This document shows positions 8,756 to 16,758 of a stretch of DNA of 45,140 bases, in pieces. The DNA lies in NCBI RefSeq assembly GCF_002761755.1, contig NZ_PEOG01000049.1, forward strand, positions 1 to 45,140. The letters run 5' to 3'. The notes beneath the pieces were generated by a model, which was not told the origin of the DNA, ran no database searches, and saw only the letters and a list, made by a program, of their open reading frames with translations. The DNA is from Roseateles chitinivorans. Lineage in GTDB: Bacteria > Pseudomonadota > Gammaproteobacteria > Burkholderiales > Burkholderiaceae_C. A program made the position numbers and the translations under genes. How positions within the stretch are numbered: position 1 is the first letter of the stretch; the number at the start of each line of letters is the position of its first letter.

Positions 8756-10138
8756 TCAAGTGGGGAGAATGTCCCGCTCCGGGGCCTGCGGCCGGCGATC
8801 GTGGCCGTCGTTGGGGCCGTCATCGGGGCCCGCGCGGCCTGTGGATGCCTGCCCGAAGCTCAGCGCGAAGCGCGTCCCGCCGTGGGCGGGCGCTTCCAGG
8901 CTGACGGTCCAGCCCAGGTGCTCGGCCACGCGCTTGACGATGGCCAGGCCCAGCCCGGCGCTGCCGGCGCCGGCCGGGTCCACCTGCATGAAGCGGTCGA
9001 AGATGCGGTCGCGCACGGCTGGCGGAATGCCGATGCCGGTGTCCTCGATGACGACGCGGCCGGCCTCCAGCCGGATGTCGACGCGGCCCTCCTCGGTGAA
9101 CTGGCAGGCGTTGCGGATCAGGTTGCCCAGCGCGATCGCCGCGAGTTCCGGCCGCGCGGGCACTTCCAGGCCGGCGTCATCGGGCGCGGCATGCAGCGTC
9201 ATCTCGACGTCCTTGCCCTTGAGCAGCGGCCGGCAGCGCTCCATTTCCTGGCGCAGCAGCGGCAGCACCGCGGTGGGCGGCGCGCCGATGCTGGCCGGAT
9301 CGCGCGACAGCAGCAGCATCGCCACGACGCGCTCGCTGGTGTCGGCGGCGGTGCGGCGGATGCGCTCGGCCAGCTCGACCATGTCGTCGCGGCCGTGCAG
9401 GCGGGCCTTCAGGACCTCGGCGGCGCCCAGCATCACCGCCAGCGGTGTGCGCAGCTCATGGCTGACATCGCCGGTGAACCAGCGCTCGCGGTCCAGGTAG
9501 CGCTGCTGGGCCTCGGTCTTGGCCGCGAAGGCGCGCGACAGCACGCCCAGCTCGTCGGTGGAATCCTGCAGCGGGTACTCGCGCGGCGCGGCGCCGGTTT
9601 CCACCGCGCGGGCCAGGGCGGTCACCGGCGCGACGATGCGGCTCGCGGTCAGCTGCGCCAGGAACAGCGCCAGCCCCAGGCAGCAGACGAAGGCCAGGCC
9701 GAGCAGGCCGTACACGCCGGCCTCGATCTTGGCGAAGTCCTCGTCGCGGTCGGTCAGCACGAAGACCGGGCCGAGGTCGTCCCGGATCAGCGCGCTGACC
9801 AGTTGGCCGTCCTGCGGCAGCGTGTACTTGCCGGGCGGCTTTCCGCGCAGCGGGGCCGGGATCTCGGTGCCGCGGTAGAGCGTGACGCTGGGCGGCAGGT
9901 CGGGCTCCAGGCCCTGTCGCTCGCGGGCGATCAGCTCGTCGGCGGTGCGGCCCAGGCGCTGGTCGATCAGGCGGTCCTCGATGCTCGAGGCGATGCGCAC
10001 CGCCGCCACGGCGAAGGCGCCGCAGACCAGCAGGGTCAGCAGCAGGAAGGCCGCGGCGACGCGCGTGCGCAGCGTCGTCGGCGCGGCGGTGGAGCGCAGG
10101 CGCCAGGGGCGGCGGATCCCCGGGGACTCAGCCCGCAT
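8756..10138 (-). CDS. Sensor histidine kinase
   Basis: A 460-residue kinase with two membrane helices (about residues 25-50 and 142-165) flanks a roughly 90-residue periplasmic region. A HAMP segment follows, then a HisKA box GDVSHELRTPLAV with the phospho-accepting His at about 227. The ATP-binding domain shows NLIRNACQF (N box), IEDTGIGIPPAVRDRIF (G1) and GSAGLGLAIVKRVAEHLG (G2). It overlaps the upstream response-regulator gene by 11 bp, so the two are a cognate pair made together. The stimulus cannot be read from the sensor domain. The gene ends 40 bp before the LexA box of imuA and is on the same strand, so read-through into the SOS cassette is possible. Confidence 0.93.
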   Translation of the reverse strand: MRAESPGIRRPWRLRSTAAPTTLRTRVAAAFLLLTLLVCGAFAVAAVRIASSIEDRLIDQRLGRTADELIARERQGLEPDLPPSVTLYRGTEIPAPLRGKPPGKYTLPQDGQLVSALIRDDLGPVFVLTDRDEDFAKIEAGVYGLLGLAFVCCLGLALFLAQLTASRIVAPVTALARAVETGAAPREYPLQDSTDELGVLSRAFAAKTEAQQRYLDRERWFTGDVSHELRTPLAVMLGAAEVLKARLHGRDDMVELAERIRRTAADTSERVVAMLLLSRDPASIGAPPTAVLPLLRQEMERCRPLLKGKDVEMTLHAAPDDAGLEVPARPELAAIALGNLIRNACQFTEEGRVDIRLEAGRVVIEDTGIGIPPAVRDRIFDRFMQVDPAGAGSAGLGLAIVKRVAEHLGWTVSLEAPAHGGTRFALSFGQASTGRAGPDDGPNDGHDRRPQAPERDILPT

Positions 10139-10811
10139 CGGGCGACACCAGCCGGTATCCGATGCCCGGATGGGTCTTCAGCAGCGGGACGGGGAAGGGC
10201 TTGTCCAGCGCCGCGCGCAGGGCGTGGATATGGGTGCGCAGCGCGTCGCTGTCGGGCGGATCGTTGCCCCAGACCTCGCGTTCCAGGTCCTCGCGGCGGA
10301 CCAGCTTGGGGGCCTCGCGCAGCAGGGCGGAGAGCAGCTTGTAGCCGGTGGGCGTGAGCTGCAGCGGCTTGCCGGCGCGGGTGGCTTCCAGGGTGTCGGG
10401 GTCGAAGCTCACATCGGCGTAGCTCACCGCCGAACTCAGGTTCAGTCCGTGGGAGCGCCGCATCAGCGCCTTGAGGCGGATCTCCAGTTCGACCAGCGAG
10501 AAGGGCTTGACCAGATAGTCGTCGGCGCCGCTCTCGAAGCCGGTGACCTTGTCGGCGATGGTGTCGCGCGCGGTCAGCATCAGGATGGGCGTCGGCCGGC
10601 GGAAATCCTTGCGCAGCCGCCGGGCCACGTCCAGTCCGTCCAGGCCGGGCAGGGTCAGGTCCAGCACGATCGCGTCGTAGGAGCCGGCGGCGGCCTGCGC
10701 CAGCCCGCCCAGGCCGTTGCGGGCCACGTCCAGCTCGTAACCCATCGGCTCGAGGTAGGCGAACAGGTTGGCGACGATGTCCGGGTTGTCTTCGATGACC
10801 AGCAGCTTCAT
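10128..10811 (-). CDS. OmpR-family response regulator
   Basis: The 227-residue protein starts MKLLVIEDNPDIVANLFAYL, with the acidic pocket at residues 8-9 and the phosphorylated Asp at about 51 in AIVLDLTLPGLDG. The conserved Thr (LMLTARD) and Lys (YLVKPFSLVEL) of receiver domains follow. The C-terminal half is a winged helix of OmpR/PhoB type: TPTGYKLLSALLREAPKLVRRED and then TLRT-like recognition text SDALRTHIHALRAAL. The start at 10811 is chosen because it begins exactly at the receiver beta-1 strand. The longer frame to 10955 adds unrelated text. It forms an operon with the kinase at 8756-10138 and probably controls its own promoter and unknown targets. Confidence 0.93.
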   Translation of the reverse strand: MKLLVIEDNPDIVANLFAYLEPMGYELDVARNGLGGLAQAAAGSYDAIVLDLTLPGLDGLDVARRLRKDFRRPTPILMLTARDTIADKVTGFESGADDYLVKPFSLVELEIRLKALMRRSHGLNLSSAVSYADVSFDPDTLEATRAGKPLQLTPTGYKLLSALLREAPKLVRREDLEREVWGNDPPDSDALRTHIHALRAALDKPFPVPLLKTHPGIGYRLVSPDAG

Positions 10812-11034
10812 CACGAGCTCACGTTCCTGCGGCGCCGGGCGCCGCGTCGTCCTGGGGAGGGAGCCCAGGCGGGGGATCGCTCCCCCGCAGGCCCCGCGTA
10901 TGCCGGGAATGCTATGCCAGTTGGTCTGCGGCGACCTGTCTTGGGGCTGTCGCACGCCACGGCGGTCTAACGGACGCCGTCAGATCGGGCGATGTGCGCG
11001 CAAGATGCCAAAACTTCCAGGGTTTCAACGGCTT

Positions 11035-11132
11035 CGTCACCTTTCGTGACGCAAGTCCCGTTGCCGTCACCGACCGAGCGGTCGGGAGATGGCTTGAAAT
11101 CCGCCAGGGGCGCATAATTTACGGGTTAACCC
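11035..11132. promoter_or_regulatory. Divergent intergenic region with three palindromes
   Basis: The 323-bp gap between the response regulator (start 10811) and the acetyltransferase (start 11135) holds no gene I can support. It does hold three dyads: CGTCAC-CTTTC-GTGACG at 11035-11051, CGACCG-AG-CGGTCG at 11071-11084, and GGGTTAACCC at 11123-11132, which ends two bases before the ATG at 11135. A possible sigma-70 promoter for the acetyltransferase is TTGAAA at 11094 and TAATTT at 11115. The first dyad could be a response-regulator or unrelated operator. These are positional guesses. Confidence 0.35.
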
Positions 11133-11134
11133 CT

Positions 11135-11725
11135 ATGCTTGCCCCCATCTTCTCCATCCCGGCTGTCGAGCGGCTCACCCAGACGCCCCGCCTGACCCTG
11201 CGCCCGCCTGCGGCCGCCGACGCCCGGACCTTCCGCGACCTGCTGTGCGACCCGGCGAATCGTCGATTCGAATCCGGCGGTCCCGCCATGTCCGAGCGGC
11301 TGGAGCAATGGCGCGCGCTGTGGACGCGGGACGGGCTGGGGCCGTGGGCGGTCGCGCTGCGCGAGCAGCCGTCGCTCGGGGCGATCGGCTTCGGCGGCCT
11401 GAGCCGGGGGCGGATCTGCGGCGCGCCGGCGCTGCTGCTGGAGTTCCACTTCCTGTCCGACCACTGGGGGCGCGGCTACGCGGCGGAGATGTCGCTGGCG
11501 GCGCTGGCGCTGGCCTTCGACAGCCTGCATGCGACCTCGGTGCAGGCGCTGCTGGCGCCGGGCAACACCGCGGCGCGCAAGACGCTGGAGCGCGTCGGGC
11601 TGCGGCTGACCGGCTCGGTCGCCGAGCATCCCGGTGAGGCGGCCAGCCTGCTCTACGAGATCAACGCCGCGCAGTACGCGGCGCATCCGCCGGCGCAACC
11701 CGAGGCCACGCCGTTCGGCGCGTAA
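11135..11725 (+). CDS. GNAT family N-acetyltransferase
   Basis: The 196-residue protein has the RimJ/RimL-like N-terminus ERLTQTPRLTLRPPAAADA. The acetyl-CoA binding region is FHFLSDHWGRGYAAEMSLAALALAF, and the LLAPGNTAARKTLERVGLRL segment is typical of ribosomal-protein-type GNAT enzymes. These transfer an acetyl group from acetyl-CoA to an amine, often a protein N-terminus or a small molecule; the acceptor is unknown. The frame is open further upstream to 10994, but the first family-like residues follow ATG 11135. No Shine-Dalgarno sequence precedes that ATG. A 10-bp palindrome occupies its place, so the mRNA may have almost no leader. The gene is monocistronic and convergent with the Crp/Fnr gene. 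Confidence 0.85.
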   Translation: MLAPIFSIPAVERLTQTPRLTLRPPAAADARTFRDLLCDPANRRFESGGPAMSERLEQWRALWTRDGLGPWAVALREQPSLGAIGFGGLSRGRICGAPALLLEFHFLSDHWGRGYAAEMSLAALALAFDSLHATSVQALLAPGNTAARKTLERVGLRLTGSVAEHPGEAASLLYEINAAQYAAHPPAQPEATPFGA

Positions 11726-11796
11726 GGAATCTGGTGGTCGCCTGGGCTGGCCTTCAGCCCGCGGACCGACGCCCACCCGGCGCCCACCCGGCGCCG

Positions 11797-12612
11797 CTAC
11801 TGCTGCGGATAGACCCGCAGTCCCCCCAGGTCCAGCACGCGAAGCCCGCCGTACTCGACCGCGATCAGCCGCTGCGCCTGCAGATGGCGCAGGGCCTCGT
11901 TGACGCGCTGGCGCGAGAGCCCCACCAGATGCCCCAGTTCCTGCTGCGTGATGCGCAGTAGCCCGTTCACGCCGGGATACAGCTGGGGATGGAACAGCGC
12001 CGCCAGGTTGCGGGCGACCCGCAGGTCGGGATCGCTCTGGCGGTCGATCTCGCGGGCGGCGATGAACTGGCCCAGCCGCTCGTTGAGCTGGTTCAGCACG
12101 TAGCGGTTGAAGGCCAGGCTGGTCTCCAGCAATTCATGGAAGCTGTCCAGCGGCAAGCCGGCGACGACGCTGCGCCGCAGCGCCTGGATGTTGTAGCGGT
12201 AGGCCTCGCGCTTGAGCAGCGTCCCCTCGCCGAACCAGCCACCCGGCGGCACGCCGGTGAAGGTGACCTGGCGCGCCGCCGCCTCGTCGTTGCTCATCTT
12301 GAGCAGGCCGTCGATGACACCGAACCAGAAATTGGCTTCGCGCCCGATGCGGCAGATGCGCTCGCCGACCTCCACCTCGGCCACCTGGATGCTGGCGGAG
12401 ACGCGTTCGCGCAGCTCCGGCTCGATCGCCTTCAGCCAGGGGATGGCGCCCATCTCCTGCGCGCTCGCGGCCCGCGCCCGCAGCCGCAGCGGCTGCGTCG
12501 GCACGGCCCCGGACAGGGGCGGGCGCAGGGGCAGCGGGGACGGCGAACCCAGCGCGGCGTGGACAGCGGTGTCGGTGATCGAGGCCATCCCCCGTTCATC
12601 GCGCCGGCGCAT
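11797..12612 (-). CDS. Crp/Fnr-family transcriptional regulator
   Basis: The N-terminal cyclic-nucleotide-type sensor domain spans about residues 55-175, with VEVGERICRIGREANFWFGV and GGWFGEGTLLKREAYRYNI. A dimer helix and the DNA-binding winged helix follow, containing LRITQQELGHLVGLSRQRVNEALRHLQ. The recognition helix has Ser-Arg-Gln-Arg-Val where Crp has Ser-Arg-Glu-Thr-Val, so the half-site may differ from TGTGA. No Fnr-type cysteine cluster is visible. The frame begins at ATG 12612; ATG 12588 (MASITDTAVHAAL) is an equally plausible start. It is divergent from the ligase/ABC-transporter operon and faces a 16-bp dyad at 12670, so it is the obvious candidate for its regulator. Confidence 0.88.
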   Translation of the reverse strand: MRRRDERGMASITDTAVHAALGSPSPLPLRPPLSGAVPTQPLRLRARAASAQEMGAIPWLKAIEPELRERVSASIQVAEVEVGERICRIGREANFWFGVIDGLLKMSNDEAAARQVTFTGVPPGGWFGEGTLLKREAYRYNIQALRRSVVAGLPLDSFHELLETSLAFNRYVLNQLNERLGQFIAAREIDRQSDPDLRVARNLAALFHPQLYPGVNGLLRITQQELGHLVGLSRQRVNEALRHLQAQRLIAVEYGGLRVLDLGGLRVYPQQ

Positions 12613-12669
12613 GACAACAGCCTGACGCGACCCCCTGGGGAAAACGCTGCCCCGAACTCTCCCTAGGAA

Positions 12670-12685
12670 TGTCGTCGCAACGACA
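12670..12685. promoter_or_regulatory. Candidate Crp/Fnr-type operator
   Basis: TGTCGTCGCAACGACA is a perfect dyad, TGTCG-N6-CGACA. It has the spacing of the Crp site TGTGA-N6-TCACA but changed inner bases. It lies in the divergent gap, 96 bp before the ligase start at 12781 and 58 bp before the regulator start at 12612. It is therefore placed to control both directions. Binding by the adjacent Crp/Fnr protein is inferred. Confidence 0.55.
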
Positions 12686-12780
12686 ACACGGCGTCAATGA
12701 GCCGGCCTACAGTCCATCAACCCCCGCGGCATGAGCGCCTCCGCCAGAGAGGCGACAGCGGGGACCACAAGGAGACGACG

Positions 12781-14727
12781 GTGGACCAGACCTTCCCCCG
12801 CCTGCTGCTCGATCACGCCCGCCAGCGCCCTCACGCGCCGGCGCTGCGCGAGAAGGAGCTCGGCATCTGGCAGACGCTGAGCTGGTCGGCGCTCGCCGCG
12901 CTGGTGCGCGACCTCGCGCATGGCTTCGCCGCCGCCGGCATGACGCGCGGCCAGCACCTCGTCGTCATTGGCGAGAACCGTCCCCGGCTCTATGCGGCGA
13001 TGCTCGCCGCGCAGTCGCTCGGCGCGATCCCGGTGCCGCTCTACCAGGACGCTGTCGCCGCCGAGTTCGTCTATCCGCTGCACAACGCGGAGGTCGCCTT
13101 CGCCGTCGTCGAGGACCAGGAGCAGGTCGACAAGCTGCTCGAAATCCGCGACCAGTGCCCGGCGCTGCGCCGTGTCTGGTTCGACGATCCGCGCGGCCTG
13201 CGTCACTACGCCGCCGACGGACTGGCCTCGATCGACGGCCTGTGCGACGACGGCCGTGCCCATGCGATGCGGCATCCGGGCTGGTTCGAACGCGAGGTCG
13301 AGGCCGGCCGCGCCGAGGACGTGGCGGCGATGTTCTTCACCTCCGGCACCACCGGCCATCCGAAGGGCGTGGTCCACACGCATGCGACGCTGATCGACCG
13401 CGCCCAGGCCGGCGCGCGCTTCGACCGGCTCACGCATGACGAGGAGGTGCTCGCCTACCTGCCGTGCGCGTGGATCGGCCAGAACATCTTCAGCTACGCA
13501 CAGTGGCTCGCCTGCGGCTACGTCGTCAACTGCCCCGAGTCGGCGAGCACCGTGAGCATCGATCTCAAGGAGATCGGACCCACCTACTACTTCGCCCCGC
13601 CGCGCGTCTTCGAGGGCCTGCTCACCAGCGTGATGATCCGGATGGAGGACGCCGGCGCGCCCAAGCGCTGGCTGTTCGCCCGTTGCATGGCCCTGGCCCA
13701 TCGCGTCGGGCCCTCGCTGATGGACGGCAAGCCGGTCGGCGCCTGGGACCGCTTCAAGTACCGGCTCGGCGACCTCGCGATCTACGGGCCGCTGCGCAAC
13801 GCGCTGGGCTTCTCGCGGGTGCGCGTCGCCTACACCGCCGGCGAGGCTATCGGGCCGGACCTCTTCAGCTTCTACCGGTCGATCGGCATCAACCTCAAGC
13901 AGTTGTACGGCTCGACCGAGACCGCGGTCTTCGTCTGCCTGCAGCCGGATCACGAAGCGCGCGCCGACACCGTCGGCGTGCCGATCGATGGCGTTGAGAT
14001 CCGCCTTGCCGACAACGGCGAGATCCTGGTGCGATCGCCCGGCCTGCTCAAGGGCTACTACAAGAACCCGGACGCGACGGCCGAGGTGCTGGGCGCCGAC
14101 GGCTGGTACCGCACCGGTGACGCGGGCTTCCTCGATGCCGGCGGCCACCTGAAGATCATCGACCGCGCCAAGGACGTCGGCCGCCTCAGCGGCGGCGCGC
14201 ACGACGGCGCCATGTTCGCGCCCAAGTACGTGGAGAACAAGCTGAAGTTCTTCGCCTTCGTGAAGGAGGCGGTCGCCTTCGGCGATGGGCGCGATCGCGT
14301 CTGCGCGTTCATCAACATCGACTTCGAGGCGGTCGGCAACTGGGCCGAGCGTCGCAACCTGGCCTACGCCGGCTACACCGACCTGGCCGGCAAGCCCGAG
14401 GTCTACGCGCTGATCCGCGACTGCGTCGAGAAGGTCAATGCCGACCTCGCGCAGGACGAGCGCCTGGCCGGCAGCCAGATCACCCGCTTCCTGGTGCTGC
14501 ACAAGGAACTCGACGCCGACGACGGCGAGCTGACGCGCACCCGCAAGGTCCGCCGCGGCGCGATCGCCGACAAGTACCGCGTGCTGATCGACGCGCTCTA
14601 CGACGGCAAGCCGTCGCAGTTCATCGAGACGGCGGTCCGCTTCGAGGACGGCCGCACCGGCAAGGTCGCCGCCGACCTGCGCATCGAGGAGGCCCGCACC
14701 TTCTCGCCGACCCGGAGGGCCGCCTGA
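12781..14727 (+). CDS. AMP-forming long-chain acyl-CoA synthetase
   Basis: This 648-residue enzyme of the ANL superfamily has the ATP/AMP signature FFTSGTTGHPKGVVHTH near residues 187-203, the A5 motif QLYGSTETAVF and the A7-A8 text GWYRTGDAGFLDAGGHLKIIDRAKD. It activates a carboxylate as the acyl-adenylate and transfers it to CoA. The overall length and the large insert before YGSTE fit the FAA1/long-chain-type branch rather than 4-coumarate ligases. The start is GTG 12781, six to eight bases after AAGGAG. The ORF upstream of it is not family-like. It is the first gene of the operon with livGHM, a binding protein and livF, and its stop overlaps the livG start as ATGA, so synthesis is coupled to the transporter. 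Confidence 0.9.
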   Translation: MDQTFPRLLLDHARQRPHAPALREKELGIWQTLSWSALAALVRDLAHGFAAAGMTRGQHLVVIGENRPRLYAAMLAAQSLGAIPVPLYQDAVAAEFVYPLHNAEVAFAVVEDQEQVDKLLEIRDQCPALRRVWFDDPRGLRHYAADGLASIDGLCDDGRAHAMRHPGWFEREVEAGRAEDVAAMFFTSGTTGHPKGVVHTHATLIDRAQAGARFDRLTHDEEVLAYLPCAWIGQNIFSYAQWLACGYVVNCPESASTVSIDLKEIGPTYYFAPPRVFEGLLTSVMIRMEDAGAPKRWLFARCMALAHRVGPSLMDGKPVGAWDRFKYRLGDLAIYGPLRNALGFSRVRVAYTAGEAIGPDLFSFYRSIGINLKQLYGSTETAVFVCLQPDHEARADTVGVPIDGVEIRLADNGEILVRSPGLLKGYYKNPDATAEVLGADGWYRTGDAGFLDAGGHLKIIDRAKDVGRLSGGAHDGAMFAPKYVENKLKFFAFVKEAVAFGDGRDRVCAFINIDFEAVGNWAERRNLAYAGYTDLAGKPEVYALIRDCVEKVNADLAQDERLAGSQITRFLVLHKELDADDGELTRTRKVRRGAIADKYRVLIDALYDGKPSQFIETAVRFEDGRTGKVAADLRIEEARTFSPTRRAA

Positions 14728-15698
14728 TGAGCGCCACTGCCACCGCCACAGCCTCTGCCGCCGGCACTCTCGGCGCATCCGTCGGCGCATCCGTCGGCGC
14801 CTCCGCCGCCGCGCCCGCCCCGGCGCTGTTTCAAGATGCCGCCGCGCCGGGCGCCACGGACCCCGGCGCGCCCGCCGCGACCGCCACGCCTTCCGCGACG
14901 CGTCGCGTCGGCGAGGTGATCCTCGAGGTCAGCAACATCACCTTGTCCTTCGGCGGCGTGAAGGCGCTCAACGACATCAGCTTCGACGTCCGCGAGCACG
15001 AGATCCGCGCCATCATCGGCCCCAACGGCGCCGGCAAGAGCTCGATGCTGAACTGCATCAACGGCGTCTACCAGCCGCAGGCCGGCCGCGTGCTGTTCCG
15101 CGGCGAGGATGTCCGCCTGCTGAGCCCGCGCACCCGGCTGCGCCGCATGGCCGAGATGGGCGTCGCGCGGACCTTCCAGAACCTGGCGCTGTTCAAGGGC
15201 ATGAGCGTGCTGGACAACATCATGAGCGGCCGCAACCTGCGCATGCGCACCGGGCTGTTCGCGCAGGCGTTCCGCAATCCATGGTGGAGTCCGGCCGAGC
15301 GCGAGGAGACCGCGCATCGCGAGCACGTCGAGCGCATCATCGACTTCCTCGAGATCCAGGCGCATCGCAAGACCCCGGTGGGACGGCTGCCTTACGGGCT
15401 GCAGAAGCGCGTCGACCTGGGCCGGGCGCTGGCGATGGAGCCCAGGGTGCTGCTGCTCGACGAGCCGATGGCGGGCATGAACGTCGAGGAGAAGCAGGAC
15501 ATGTGCCGCTTCATCCTGGACGTCAACGACGAGTTCGGCACCACCATCGTGCTGATCGAGCACGACATGGGCGTGGTGATGGACATCAGCGACCGTGTCG
15601 TCGTGCTGGACTACGGGCGCAAGATCGGCGACGGCAAGCCTGACGAGGTCCGCGCCAACGAGGACGTGATCCGCGCCTACCTCGGCGCGTCGCATTGA
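14727..15698 (+). CDS. livG: Branched-chain-type ABC transporter ATP-binding protein LivG
   Basis: Residues from about 70 onward are a complete LivG ATPase: Walker A GPNGAGKSSMLNCINGVY, Q-loop region VARTFQNLALFKGMS, a degenerate signature in LPYGLQKRVDLGRALAMEP, Walker B VLLLDEPMAGMN and the switch His in VLIEHDMGVV. The first 60 or so residues are an unusual Ala/Gly/Ser/Thr-rich extension. It contains the repeat GASVGAS, encoded by a tandem 12-bp DNA repeat near 14768-14800. This extension is absent from ordinary LivG proteins and looks disordered. The ATGA overlap with the ligase fixes the start. It pairs with LivF on the cytoplasmic face of LivH and LivM. Confidence 0.92.
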   Translation: MSATATATASAAGTLGASVGASVGASAAAPAPALFQDAAAPGATDPGAPAATATPSATRRVGEVILEVSNITLSFGGVKALNDISFDVREHEIRAIIGPNGAGKSSMLNCINGVYQPQAGRVLFRGEDVRLLSPRTRLRRMAEMGVARTFQNLALFKGMSVLDNIMSGRNLRMRTGLFAQAFRNPWWSPAEREETAHREHVERIIDFLEIQAHRKTPVGRLPYGLQKRVDLGRALAMEPRVLLLDEPMAGMNVEEKQDMCRFILDVNDEFGTTIVLIEHDMGVVMDISDRVVVLDYGRKIGDGKPDEVRANEDVIRAYLGASH

Positions 15699-15711
15699 AC
15701 GGGAGACGACG

Positions 15712-16641
15712 ATGGGCTTCTTCCTCGAGACCCTGATCGGCGGCCTGATGACCGGCATGCTGTATTCGCTGGTGGCGCTGGGCTTCGTGCTGATCTTCAA
15801 GGCGTCGGGCGTCTTCAACTTCGCGCAGGGCGCGATGGTGCTGTTCGCGGCGCTGGCCATGGCGCGCTTTGCCGAATGGATCCCGCGCTGGACCGGCCTG
15901 AGCGGCAAGCTGGCCGTCAACCTGCTCGCGTTCCTCGTGGCGATGGCGCTGATGGTGGCGGTCGCCTGGCTGATCCAGAAGCTGGTGCTCTCGCGCCTGG
16001 TCAACCAGGAGGGCATCACGCTGCTGATGGCGACGCTGGGCATCACCTACTTCCTGGACGGCTTCGGGCAGACGCTGTTCGGCTCGGACATCTACAAGAT
16101 CGACGTCGGCCTGCCCAAGGATCCGGTGTTCCTGATGGAGCAGCGCTTCCAGGGCGGCGTGATGGTCAACCAGGAGGACCTGGCGGCGGCGCTGATCGCC
16201 GCGGCGCTGGTCGCGGCGCTGACGCTGTTCTTCCGCTTCACCGGCACCGGCCGGGCGTTGCGCGCGGTGGCGGACGATCACCAGGCGGCGCAATCGATCG
16301 GGATTCCGCTGTCGCGCATCTGGGTGATCGTGTGGAGCGTGGCGGGCTTCGTCGCACTGGTGGCCGGCATCATCTGGGGCTCCAAGCTCGGCGTGCAGTT
16401 CTCGCTGTCGCTGGTCGCGCTCAAGGCGCTGCCGGTGGTGATCCTGGGCGGGCTGACCTCGGTGCCGGGCGCGATCATCGGCGGACTGATCATCGGCGTC
16501 GGCGAGAAGCTGTCGGAGATCTACCTCGGGCCGGCGCTGGGCGGCGGCATCGAGATCTGGTTCGCCTACGTGCTGGCGCTGGTGTTCCTGCTGCTGCGGC
16601 CGCAGGGCCTCTTCGGCGAAAAGATCATCGATCGCGTGTAG
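15712..16641 (+). CDS. livH: ABC transporter permease LivH
   Basis: The 309-residue permease has about eight hydrophobic helices and the LivH features GLMTGMLYSLVALGFVLIFKASGVFNFAQGAM at the N-terminus and GRALRAVADDHQAAQSIGIP as the cytoplasmic EAA-like loop. With LivM it forms the membrane channel of the transporter. It starts 13 bp after livG with GGGAGACGACG as ribosome site. The coding end is unusual: its last 22 bases, through the TAG stop, form the left arm and loop of a perfect 16-bp stem-loop. The final residues KIIDRV recur at the end of a small frame just downstream. Confidence 0.93.
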   Translation: MGFFLETLIGGLMTGMLYSLVALGFVLIFKASGVFNFAQGAMVLFAALAMARFAEWIPRWTGLSGKLAVNLLAFLVAMALMVAVAWLIQKLVLSRLVNQEGITLLMATLGITYFLDGFGQTLFGSDIYKIDVGLPKDPVFLMEQRFQGGVMVNQEDLAAALIAAALVAALTLFFRFTGTGRALRAVADDHQAAQSIGIPLSRIWVIVWSVAGFVALVAGIIWGSKLGVQFSLSLVALKALPVVILGGLTSVPGAIIGGLIIGVGEKLSEIYLGPALGGGIEIWFAYVLALVFLLLRPQGLFGEKIIDRV

Positions 16642-16656
16642 CGATCGATGATCTTT
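16620..16656 (+). other. Perfect 16-bp stem-loop over the livH stop codon
   Basis: AAAGATCATCGATCGC at 16620-16635 is the exact reverse complement of 16641-16656, with loop GTGTA. The TAG stop of livH lies in the loop and the first base of the right arm. No run of T follows, so a simple Rho-independent terminator is unlikely. An RNA of this strength at a stop codon could block 3' exonuclease decay, slow ribosome release or adjust livM expression. That role is inferred; the structure itself is seen directly. Confidence 0.8.
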
Positions 16657-16670
16657 CAGAGGAGGCTGAC

Positions 16671-16736
16671 GTGAACGAAGTGAACGTCAAGGGCCAGGGG
16701 CCCGGCCGGAACTACAAGATCATCGACCGCGTCTGA
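16671..16736 (+). CDS. Possible 21-residue peptide, livH-end duplicate
   Basis: A GTG at 16671 lies seven bases after AGAGGAGG and opens 21 codons ending at TGA 16736. The peptide is rich in Asn, Lys and Gly and ends YKIIDRV. Its DNA end AAGATCATCGACCGCGTCTGA matches the livH end AAGATCATCGATCGCGTGTAG except at three positions, so the 3' end of livH appears to have been copied. It sits between livH and livM, 22 bp before the latter. It may be a real small protein or a leader that keeps ribosomes moving to livM. Confidence 0.4.
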   Translation: MNEVNVKGQGPGRNYKIIDRV

Positions 16737-16758
16737 GCGGGTCTGAACGGAGAACAAC

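Noticed and set aside
8048..10357. A 769-codon plus-strand frame opposite imuA and the two-component genes
   Set aside because: It crosses three real genes on the other strand and has only shadow composition.
16620..16656. Rho-independent terminator after livH
   Set aside because: The stem is perfect but no T-run follows, and livM continues the operon.
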